The position numbers and the translations under genes are program-made. Shown one piece after another: positions 1 through 6,581 of a stretch of DNA of 18,982 nucleotides. The notes beneath the pieces were generated by a model that worked only from the letters and a program-made list of their open reading frames with translations, made no database searches and was not told the origin of the DNA. The DNA is from AM-0621 sp964573505 (lineage in GTDB: Bacteria; Planctomycetota; Planctomycetia; Planctomycetales; Planctomycetaceae): assembly GCA_964573505.1 (NCBI GenBank), contig CAZNMS010000137.1, forward strand, positions 1 through 18,982. The letters run 5' to 3'. Each line of letters begins with the position of its first letter. Positions within the stretch are counted from its first letter, which is position 1.

Positions 1-53
1 AATCGTCAGATTTCGGACGGTTGAAATGCCTGAAATCTCACGATTTCAGCTAC
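1..53. repeat. Paired-hairpin repeat, copy 1 (cut by window edge)
   Basis: Two mirror-image hairpin units. Unit one (1-16) is truncated by the window start and reads aatcgtcagatttcgg. Unit two (30-53) runs from ctgaaatctcac to gatttcagctac and folds as GAAATC / 4-nt loop / GATTTC. The same family, complete, lies at 9668-9732. No coding frame is supported in positions 1-126, so this is the spacer upstream of the efflux adaptor gene. Confidence 0.7.
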
Positions 54-126
54 ATGGTGCGCTGTAGAACTAAGACTCGTTCGCTTCGAACTCATCTCGC
101 ACTCCTTGATCGACTCGGTGGTCTTC

Positions 127-1515
127 ATGAATTGCTTCAGATTGCTTGTGTCTGCTGCTGTGCTGGCAGCGGTTCCTCCTTTTGTTCTCGCTCAGTTTGG
201 CGGTCCGGCAACGGTCACGACGGCGGAAGTGCGGCGTCTCGAAGGCATCGCCACTGGCCGCGCCTTTGTGGGTTCGATCGAAGCTCGTCGACGCAGTTCG
301 ATTGGAGCGGCGGTGTCCGGTCGAGTCGTTGAGTTTCTCGTCAACGAGGGTGATCGCGTCGAAGCGAAACAGCCCTTGGCCAAACTGCTGACGAAGAACC
401 TTGAGATTCAAATCGCGGCTGCGACGGCGGAGCATGAGCTGCGTCAGCAAGAGTTGCTCGAACTCAAGAATGGCTCGCGTGATGAAGAGAAGCGGCAAGC
501 GCTCAATCGCATGAAGGCTGCGGCGGCCTCGTTGAAGTACGCCAAAGCGAAGCTCGCGCGCACGACCGAACTTGTTGGCCGAGGAGCCTCCACGCGCGAT
601 CAACTCGAAGACGATACGACTGCCGCTGATCTCGCCAGCGAGAACTTCATGGCGGCGGAAGCGACCTATGACCTCGTGATGGCCGGGCCGCGCAAAGAGA
701 AGATCGCTCAGGCTCAGGCCCGAGTGGCCTCTGCCGAAGAAGAGATCAATCGTCTGAATGATCTGTTGGTAAAGCACACGATCGTTTCGCCGTTTGCCGG
801 TTACGTCGTGGCCGAACACACCGAAGTTGGCCAATGGATCGAGTCCGGCAAACTCGTCGCTGAGGTTGTTGAAGTCGATGAACTTGAAGTGCGGGCTCAG
901 GTGTTAGAGACGTATGTCTCGCGCATTGAGAAAGGCATGATCGCGCGGATCGAGATCGACGCGCTGCCTCACGAAGCCTTCTTCGGAACGGTGACGGCGG
1001 TTGTGCCGCGAGCTGACGAGAAGTCGCGCAGCTTCCCGGTGAAGATCGCGTTGAAGAACCGGGTGCAAGACGGAGAGCCGCTGATCAAGCCGGGCATGTT
1101 TGCTCGCGTCTGGCTGCCGGTTGATCGCAAGAGCGACGTGCTGGTTGTGCCGAAGGACTCGATCGTCTTAGGCGGCCCAACTCCGATGGTGTTTGTCGTC
1201 GAGACGATGCCGCCGAACGACAAAGACAAGACCGAGACCACCGCCGCGCGTCCGGTCCCCGTGCAACTGGGCATTGCGACCGAGAGTTGGATCGAGGTCA
1301 AAGGCGACCTCAAAGCGGGCATGAAAGTCGTGGTCGAAGGCAACGAGCGACTGCGACCCGGCGGCAAAGTGATCGGCACCCCCGCCGGCCTGAAGCAGCC
1401 CGCCAACGCCCTCGCGCTGCCAAAGCCCGAGGCCCCAAAACCAAAGTCACTCCCCGACCGCTTCATCGATAAGGGCGACCCCGACCGAGACTCCGACCCG
1501 GACAAGTCCTCGTAA
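127..1515 (+). CDS. Efflux RND transporter periplasmic adaptor (HlyD/membrane fusion family)
   Basis: Adaptor (membrane fusion) subunit of a tripartite efflux pump, expected to bridge an inner-membrane permease and an outer-membrane channel in the periplasm. The protein opens with a signal peptide (MNCFRLLVSAAVLAAVPPF, then VLAQ). It continues with a first lipoyl half (GRVVEFLVNEGDRVEAKQPL), a long Ala/Glu/Lys/Arg-rich alpha-helical coiled coil (about residues 100-215), the second lipoyl half (IVSPFAGYVVAEHTEVGQWI), a beta-barrel domain and a membrane-proximal domain (KAGMKVVVEGNERLRPGGKV). The C-terminal 40 residues are Pro/Lys/Asp-rich and look disordered. At about 462 residues it is normal to slightly long for the family. 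The ATG at 127 is preferred because the signal peptide begins there; a TTG at 106 in the same frame would add seven residues. Neither start has a strong Shine-Dalgarno. The permease is not in the window, so the substrate is unknown. Confidence 0.9.
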   Translation: MNCFRLLVSAAVLAAVPPFVLAQFGGPATVTTAEVRRLEGIATGRAFVGSIEARRRSSIGAAVSGRVVEFLVNEGDRVEAKQPLAKLLTKNLEIQIAAATAEHELRQQELLELKNGSRDEEKRQALNRMKAAAASLKYAKAKLARTTELVGRGASTRDQLEDDTTAADLASENFMAAEATYDLVMAGPRKEKIAQAQARVASAEEEINRLNDLLVKHTIVSPFAGYVVAEHTEVGQWIESGKLVAEVVEVDELEVRAQVLETYVSRIEKGMIARIEIDALPHEAFFGTVTAVVPRADEKSRSFPVKIALKNRVQDGEPLIKPGMFARVWLPVDRKSDVLVVPKDSIVLGGPTPMVFVVETMPPNDKDKTETTAARPVPVQLGIATESWIEVKGDLKAGMKVVVEGNERLRPGGKVIGTPAGLKQPANALALPKPEAPKPKSLPDRFIDKGDPDRDSDPDKSS

Positions 1516-1520
1516 AGAAC

Positions 1521-2000
1521 GCATCTTGGACTGCTCCGGCTCGACGGAGCCCTCCGACTGAGCGGCACAAGGCCCGCATCCAAAGCCTGCCTCCACCGTC
1601 GCGAGCGCGTCATCAATCAGTGATTTTGGGTGGCACGCCCTGAGTACTCGAAGGGCGAGGGGCTCGACTGCAAGAACACGCCCTTCGAGTACTCAGGGCG
1701 TGCCACCCAAGTTCGTAACCTCGAAGCAGCTCGATCAACTGCCCCCACCCGCGTCTTCCTCCGCCACATCTCGCACCGCGAGCCATCCAACAACCCGCCG
1801 ACGTAATCATCTTTTTGTCCCCGATCTTTTTGCCATCCGTCTTCCAACAAGGCCGCGAACCAAAGCCGAGCATCACTCGTGTTCGAGCCCAGAGGACGTG
1901 CCGCTGAGGACATCGAAGCTGGCGGCGGGAGCGACTTGTTGCTGAGATCGCCATGCCGCTGAGTCGGAGGGCTCTGTCGAGCCAGAGCACTCCAAGATGG
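1521..2000. repeat. Imperfect 48-bp inverted repeat bounding a 480-bp gene-free element
   Basis: Left arm 1521-1568 and right arm 1953-2000 are reverse complements over 48 bp with about six mismatches. Each arm carries its own hairpin: gctccg/cggagc on the left and gctctg/cagagc on the right. The interior (1569-1952) contains a second, perfect inverted repeat and no convincing gene; the open frames there lack family resemblance and ribosome binding sites. The left arm starts only 5 bp after the efflux adaptor stop codon. The right arm overlaps the upstream ATG (1953) of the Roco reading frame. No transposase is present, so this would be a non-autonomous (MITE- or REP-like) element at most. 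Confidence 0.7.
1626..1710. repeat. Perfect 32-bp inverted repeat with 21-nt loop
   Basis: Arms 1626-1657 and 1679-1710 are exact reverse complements over 32 bp, around the loop 1658-1678. Within each arm, cgccct and agggcg can pair around the palindromic core gagtactc, so either one long hairpin or two small mirrored ones can form. It is nested inside the larger inverted repeat 1521-2000. It is too GC-rich and lacks a T tract, so a simple intrinsic terminator is unlikely. Confidence 0.85.
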
Positions 2001-2054
2001 AACCCCGCCAATCCGCCGCAGCTCGCATCCCCCACCGCCCCGAGGACGCCTCGC

Positions 2055-4901
2055 ATGCCCGCTCCTGACACTACATCCGTTGAAGAGAGAGCCGCAGCAG
2101 CCTACCGAGAAGCGCAGGCCCGCATCGCCAAAGCCGCCAGCGATGGCCGTCGACGTCTCAACCTTAGCGGACTTGGATTGACGAGCGTTCCACCAGAGAT
2201 CGCACAACTTTCCAACCTTCGAAGGCTCGATTTGGATAACAACCAACTCGCGACTGTTCCGCTCACGATCTGCCAACTCGTTGCTCTGAGTCACCTCAAC
2301 CTATCGAAGAATCTTTTGACAACCGTGCCGCCGGAACTCGGAGACCTCGGATACCTGACTGAACTCAACCTGGCCCACAATCGTCTGAGCACCGTTCCGG
2401 GAGAAATTGGGCGGCTCGAAGATCTCGCGATTCTGGACCTCGATTGCAACGAGCTCACTACATTGCCGCCTGAGCTTGAAAAGCTCGTAAGGCTCGTGGA
2501 ACTCCATCTTTTCACCAACCAGTTGTCGACGTTGCCGTCGGAACTCGGAAGCCTCGCAGACCTCGAATACCTTGACGTTGCCAACAATCGTCTGACTTCA
2601 TTGCCGGAAACTCTTCAATCGCTGGCTCAACTCCAAGCGTTATTCCTGCATGACAACCCTGACTTAAACCTTCCCATTTCGGTATTGGGCGTGACGTTCG
2701 ACAAATGGGACGACAGTGACGACACCGCACCAAAGCCCGGTCCGATTCTCGATTACTACTTCCGCACGAGGGCGAAGTCCCAGCGGCGACCATTGTGTGA
2801 GGGGAAGCTGATTGTCGTTGGACGCGGAAATGTCGGTAAGACGTCGTTGGTTCGGCGGTTGATCGACAACTCGTTTTCCCGGCGCGAGGACACCACTCAG
2901 GGGATTCGAATACGGAATCTTCAGGTCGTCGCGGGTAAGGAAAATGACACGATCCAAATGCATGTCTGGGACTTCGGCGGGCAAGAGATCATGCACGCCA
3001 CGCATCAGCTCTTTCTGACCGACCGCAGTCTGTATTTGGTGGTGCTCGATGGCCGCGCGGGACAGCAAGAAGCCGAGGCCGATTACTGGCTGCGATTGAT
3101 CGCCAGTTTCGCCCCCGAATCACCAGTGTTGGTCGTGCTCAACAAGATCAAGAAGGACTACTTCGCTGTAAATCGAGCAGCTCTGCAACAGAAGTTTCCG
3201 CAGGTTGTTGGCTTTGTTGAGACGGATTGCGATCCGGATCCGAGTGCTAAGAAGTCGCAGACGCATGGATTTGGAATTGAAGCGCTGCGCGATGCAATCA
3301 CACAACAAGTCGACAAGTTGCCGGACATCCGCCAGCCGTTTCCCAACAGTTGGTTTGCCATAAAAGAGGAACTCTCGAAGCCGCGTCGCAAGAACTTCAT
3401 CACACTTAATGAGTATCGAGCGATGTGCGTGAGGCTCGGCGAGGAAAGCTCCGAGTCTCAAGGTCATCTGAGTTTGTTCCTGCATCGCTTAGGTATCGCG
3501 CTCAACTTCAGCGATGACGTTCGGCTGCGCGACAAGCACGTCCTCGACCCGCAATGGCTGACAACCGGCATCTACACTCTGCTGAATTCGAAGACGCTTG
3601 CAGCAAGGAAAGGCGAACTCACACCGGCAGACCTCGCGAAGGAACTAGACGCGAAAAAGTATCCCGCCGAGATGCATGCCTTCCTGATCAACCTGATGGA
3701 GAAGTTCGAACTCTGCTTCAGCTTTGAGGAACCGAGCGGCACGGCGCAAACCGTCCGGTCAACGCAGGGCGAACCGAGCGACTTACGCCGCTCCGCTACA
3801 CAACCTGCCGCTCTGCTCGCCTCGCGCTACTTGATCCCCGAGCTGCTCGACCCCGAGCAACCCGCCGCCGCCAGCGCCTTCGACGAAGCGAAGTGCTTGA
3901 ACTTTCTCTATCGCTATCCCGTCCTGCCGCCGGGCTTGCTGCCGAGATTCATTGTGCGGACGCATGTGCTCAGCGAAGAGCACCGCTGGAAGACCGGAGT
4001 GATTTTGAACTTCGAAGGCAACACCGCGCTCGTCAAAGCAGACCCGCAAGACAAGACCATCCGCATCTTGATCAACGGGCCGGTTGCGGGACGTCGCCGC
4101 ATGCTGGCCGTGATCCGACAAGACTTCGAAGTCATCCATCGCGACGTGCCGCACTTGAAGCCCGATGAATTGGTCTCGTTCCCCAACGCACCACAGATCA
4201 CGGTCAGCTACGCCAAGCTCGAAGCGCTCTACGCCAAAGACCGCAACAAGACGATCGACGAAGTCATCAACGGAGACGTCATCACCGCCACCGTGCGCGA
4301 GTTGCTGGAAGGTGTCGAGTTCGCGCCGCTCGATGAAGCCCTGCGGTCCACTCGCGGTAAGAGCCAACGTGCTCGACAAGCCACGCTCGACTTCGACGCC
4401 GAATCACCCGAACGCCCGCTGCGAGTCTTCTACAGCTACTCCCGCGCGGACTCGAAACAGCGTCTGAGATTGTCGAAGCACCTATCGCTCTTAGAGCGCT
4501 CGGGCCTGATCCGCACGTGGTACGACAACGAGATTCTCCCCGGTGCCGAGTTCGACCAAGAGATCGCCACGAAGCTGACCGAAGCCGACATCATCCTGCT
4601 GCTGATCAGCCCAGACTTCATGCACTCGGATTACTGCCAAGAGATCGAACTCCCCGCCGCCATGAAACGCCGAGCCGATGCCGGAGTGGCCGTGCTGCCC
4701 GTGATCATCCGCGAGACGCATGGATGGGAAAATTACACGGTCGAGAGCGTGCCGCTCGGAAAGCTCAACGCGTTGCCAACATCCGGCAAACCAGTGCCCG
4801 ATTGGCCAACACAAGACAAAGGCTGGGCCAACATCGCCGCCGGCATCGAACGAGTCGCCAAAGACCTGCGTGCCCCGAGCTCGTCCAAGAGCGCGAAGTG
4901 A
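2055..4901 (+). CDS. Roco protein: LRR - Roc GTPase - COR - TIR
   Basis: A 948-residue multidomain protein. Residues about 34-205 are seven to eight 23-residue leucine-rich repeats of the LxxLPxxLxxLxxLxxLxLxxN type. Next comes a Roc GTPase with a P-loop GRGNVGKTS (256-264, Lys262), switch II DFGGQE (306-311) and NKIKKD (363-368) at the G4 position. A COR-like region spans about 430-780. A C-terminal TIR domain (about 787-945) starts RVFYSYSRAD and carries SPDFMHSDYCQEIE, where Glu865 aligns with the catalytic glutamate of NAD-cleaving TIR domains. LRRs plausibly sense a ligand, Roc-COR acts as a GTP-driven dimer switch, and TIR is the effector (NADase or signal-producing); this role is inferred. 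An in-frame ATG at 1953 lies in a repeat arm, so the ATG at 2055 with gagga 8 nt upstream is preferred. The gene stands alone between repeat clusters. Third codon positions become markedly more C-rich after about 3730, where a Ser/Thr/Gln-rich stretch interrupts COR. Confidence 0.93.
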   Translation: MPAPDTTSVEERAAAAYREAQARIAKAASDGRRRLNLSGLGLTSVPPEIAQLSNLRRLDLDNNQLATVPLTICQLVALSHLNLSKNLLTTVPPELGDLGYLTELNLAHNRLSTVPGEIGRLEDLAILDLDCNELTTLPPELEKLVRLVELHLFTNQLSTLPSELGSLADLEYLDVANNRLTSLPETLQSLAQLQALFLHDNPDLNLPISVLGVTFDKWDDSDDTAPKPGPILDYYFRTRAKSQRRPLCEGKLIVVGRGNVGKTSLVRRLIDNSFSRREDTTQGIRIRNLQVVAGKENDTIQMHVWDFGGQEIMHATHQLFLTDRSLYLVVLDGRAGQQEAEADYWLRLIASFAPESPVLVVLNKIKKDYFAVNRAALQQKFPQVVGFVETDCDPDPSAKKSQTHGFGIEALRDAITQQVDKLPDIRQPFPNSWFAIKEELSKPRRKNFITLNEYRAMCVRLGEESSESQGHLSLFLHRLGIALNFSDDVRLRDKHVLDPQWLTTGIYTLLNSKTLAARKGELTPADLAKELDAKKYPAEMHAFLINLMEKFELCFSFEEPSGTAQTVRSTQGEPSDLRRSATQPAALLASRYLIPELLDPEQPAAASAFDEAKCLNFLYRYPVLPPGLLPRFIVRTHVLSEEHRWKTGVILNFEGNTALVKADPQDKTIRILINGPVAGRRRMLAVIRQDFEVIHRDVPHLKPDELVSFPNAPQITVSYAKLEALYAKDRNKTIDEVINGDVITATVRELLEGVEFAPLDEALRSTRGKSQRARQATLDFDAESPERPLRVFYSYSRADSKQRLRLSKHLSLLERSGLIRTWYDNEILPGAEFDQEIATKLTEADIILLLISPDFMHSDYCQEIELPAAMKRRADAGVAVLPVIIRETHGWENYTVESVPLGKLNALPTSGKPVPDWPTQDKGWANIAAGIERVAKDLRAPSSSKSAK

Positions 4902-5074
4902 GAGCGTCGCGCCCGGTTGCAGCGCACCGACATCGTGCGATTCGTTCTCGATTTCGTGTCGGCTTACGCGGAGTGTGGTGCGCGTTACATAGTCGCCTTT
5001 CGCTCTGCGAAAGGGATTTTCTCTCGGGGCTTTTGCTCCGCAAAAGCTTCCTTTCGCGGAGCGAAAGGCGACTA
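4902..5074. repeat. Spacer after Roco gene with a triple-hairpin inverted repeat
   Basis: No gene is supported between 4902 and 5297. Positions 4990-5016 and 5049-5074 are near-perfect inverted arms (one substitution and one extra base). Each arm is itself a hairpin: cctttcgc-tct-gcgaaagg and cctttcgc-gga-gcgaaagg. Between them a third hairpin, gcttttgc-tcc-gcaaaagc, sits at 5029-5047. The structure could help end Roco transcription, but there is no T tract. It looks like a REP/BIME-type intergenic element. Confidence 0.8.
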
Positions 5075-5077
5075 TCG

Positions 5078-5096
5078 GATGCGGCTTCGCCGCATC
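5078..5096. repeat. Small hairpin gatgcggc-ttc-gccgcatc
   Basis: A perfect 8-bp stem (5078-5085 with 5089-5096) with a 3-nt loop lies directly between the triple-hairpin element and the next inverted-repeat element, overlapping the latter by two bases. It could be a transcription stop for the Roco gene, but only three T residues follow. Confidence 0.55.
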
Positions 5097-5305
5097 GTTT
5101 AACCGCGTGCCCATCGGGCCGCGCTTTTCCGCGCTAAGAGTTGCCCTCGCATCTCACTTAGCCGCCGACTGACGCGACTGCTCTGCACTCGTTGCGTGAG
5201 GTCGGGATCGTGGGCGTGCGGGGCTGATGAGCGGGGGCGGAGTGGAGGGGAGGAGGACGCTCACATTGCCAAAAAGCGCGGCCCGATGGGCACGCGGTTA
5301 AACGA
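5095..5305. repeat. 211-bp element with perfect 34-bp terminal inverted repeats
   Basis: Positions 5095-5128 and 5272-5305 are exact reverse complements over 34 bp. The 143-bp interior (5129-5271) has no convincing reading frame. The right arm contains the stop codon and last codons of bioF on the minus strand. Inside each arm gccc-atc-gggc flanked by cgcg can form a small hairpin. No clear target-site duplication is visible and there is no transposase, so this is MITE-like at most. It could also act as a two-way transcription barrier between the Roco gene and bioF, which converge here. Confidence 0.8.
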
Positions 5306-6461
5306 GGTTGCTGTTGAAACTGGTTGCGATGACGGCGGCGAGATCCTCGGTGTCGGACTCACTGAAGGCGGCGGTGACGCTTAGACGCAGGCGGCTTGTG
5401 CCGTTCGGAACTGTCGGAGGGCGGATTGCTCCGATGAGAAAGCCGGAGTCTTCGATCTGTCGCGCGACAGACATCGTTCGGTTCGGATCCCCGATGATGA
5501 TCGGCACGATCGGGCCGACTGAGGCGGCGATCGGTTCGATGCCGCGCGACCGCAGTTCGCTTCGCAGGTTCTGGCAGAGGGCATGCAGGTGCGTTCGTCG
5601 CTCGGGCTCGGTCTGCACGATGTCCAGCGCAGCGACTGCGGCGGCACACAGCGACGAGGGCAGGGCGGTCGAGAAGACCTGACTGCGAGCTCGGTTCCAA
5701 AGCCAGTCAATCAACGACCGCGAGCCACTCACGAAACCGCCGAGCGTGCCGAGGGCTTTGCTGAGCGTCCCAATGCGGACTCCGATGCGCTGCTCGGTCT
5801 GTGTAACTTCTGCGACACCTCGACCGCGTTCGCCGAAGACGCCGGTGCCGTGCGCTTCGTCGACGATGAGGGTCGCTCCGTAGTGCTCGGCGAGATCGCA
5901 TAACTCGGACAGCGGCGCAAGGTCTCCGTCCATGCTGAAGACCGAGTCTGTCACGATCCATTGTCGCTGCTCGGACGAGACTTTGCCGAGTTCACGTCGC
6001 AGGCCGTCGAGATCGTCGTGCCGATAGATCCTCAGCCGAGCGCCGCTCAGACGGCAGCCGTCAATCAAGCTCGCATGATTCCAACGATCGCAATGCACGA
6101 CGTCAGTCGGTTCGATGAGTGCCGCAATCGTCCCAACGTTGGCGGCATAGCCTGAAGGAAACAGCAACGCGGCTTCGGTGCCTTCGAAATCCGCGAGCCG
6201 TTGCTCAAGCCGTTCGTGCCACTCAGTTCGGCCCGTCACAAGAGCACTCGCCTTCGCACCGACTCCTTCAGCGAGAGCTTCTGTTGCCGCAGCGATGACG
6301 CGCGGGTCGCTCGCCAAATTGAGATAGTCGTTCGTCGCGAAGTTGCGGAAGCAGCGGCCTTGCCACTCAGCTCGACCATTGGGCAGAGGAGTGAATGCAC
6401 GCCGCTCGCGCTTCAAACCGTCATGAGCGAGTTCATCAAGTTGCCGCGCGAGCCAATCCAC
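5298..6461 (-). CDS. bioF: 8-amino-7-oxononanoate synthase (KAPA synthase)
   Basis: A PLP-dependent alpha-oxoamine synthase that joins pimeloyl-thioester and L-alanine to give 8-amino-7-oxononanoate, the first committed ring-forming precursor step in biotin synthesis, in the cytoplasm. Its 387 residues match the family length. Visible landmarks are FATNDYLNLA (41-50), FPSGYAANVG (101-110), WNHAS with His129, DEAHGTGVFG with Asp201 and His204, and the PLP-binding lysine in GTLSKALGTLGG (Lys235). The start is GTG at 6461, since no better in-frame ATG lies near the N terminus; the ribosome binding site is weak. No other biotin genes adjoin it. Related enzymes of the family (2-amino-3-ketobutyrate CoA ligase, serine palmitoyltransferase) are possible alternatives, but the N-terminal pattern fits BioF. 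The stop codon lies within an inverted-repeat arm. Confidence 0.9.
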   Translation of the reverse strand: MDWLARQLDELAHDGLKRERRAFTPLPNGRAEWQGRCFRNFATNDYLNLASDPRVIAAATEALAEGVGAKASALVTGRTEWHERLEQRLADFEGTEAALLFPSGYAANVGTIAALIEPTDVVHCDRWNHASLIDGCRLSGARLRIYRHDDLDGLRRELGKVSSEQRQWIVTDSVFSMDGDLAPLSELCDLAEHYGATLIVDEAHGTGVFGERGRGVAEVTQTEQRIGVRIGTLSKALGTLGGFVSGSRSLIDWLWNRARSQVFSTALPSSLCAAAVAALDIVQTEPERRTHLHALCQNLRSELRSRGIEPIAASVGPIVPIIIGDPNRTMSVARQIEDSGFLIGAIRPPTVPNGTSRLRLSVTAAFSESDTEDLAAVIATSFNSNLV

Positions 6462-6508
6462 AGTTTGGGTCTTTCGTGAGCGAGAGCATTTTCGGTTTCA
6501 AAGTGCCG

Positions 6509-6558
6509 GGTTGCTCGGACTTGCAACCAACGGGACGCACGGACGTGGGCGTCCATGC
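6509..6558. repeat. Two small hairpins between bioF and the Tat-exported protein gene
   Basis: Positions 6509-6528 fold as ggttgc/gcaacc around an 8-nt loop. Positions 6537-6558 fold as gcacggacg-tggg-cgtccatgc with one G-T pair. The second resembles, in opposite orientation, the hairpin at 16592-16612. No T tract follows on either strand, so terminator function is doubtful. Confidence 0.5.
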
Positions 6559-6581
6559 TACCTCTGCGGGCGCTGCCAGCT

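Noticed and set aside
70..834. 254-codon minus-strand frame opposite the efflux adaptor
   Set aside because: The plus-strand frame has signal peptide and lipoyl motifs; the minus frame has none.
1626..1710. CRISPR-like repeat
   Set aside because: There are only two arms in opposite orientation and no regularly spaced direct repeats; no cas genes are present.
1953..2054. N-terminal extension of the Roco protein from ATG 1953
   Set aside because: It is encoded by a repeat arm and a Pro/Ser/Thr/Arg-rich stretch, and the ATG at 2055 has a better-placed gagga.
1617..2294. Long minus-strand open frame (225 codons) across the repeat region and the 5' part of the Roco gene
   Set aside because: It is antisense to the LRR coding region and inverted repeats, with no recognisable domain and no ribosome binding site; a codon-bias shadow.
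3783..4379. 198-codon minus-strand frame opposite the COR region
   Set aside because: Antisense to a confident domain and without a recognisable motif.
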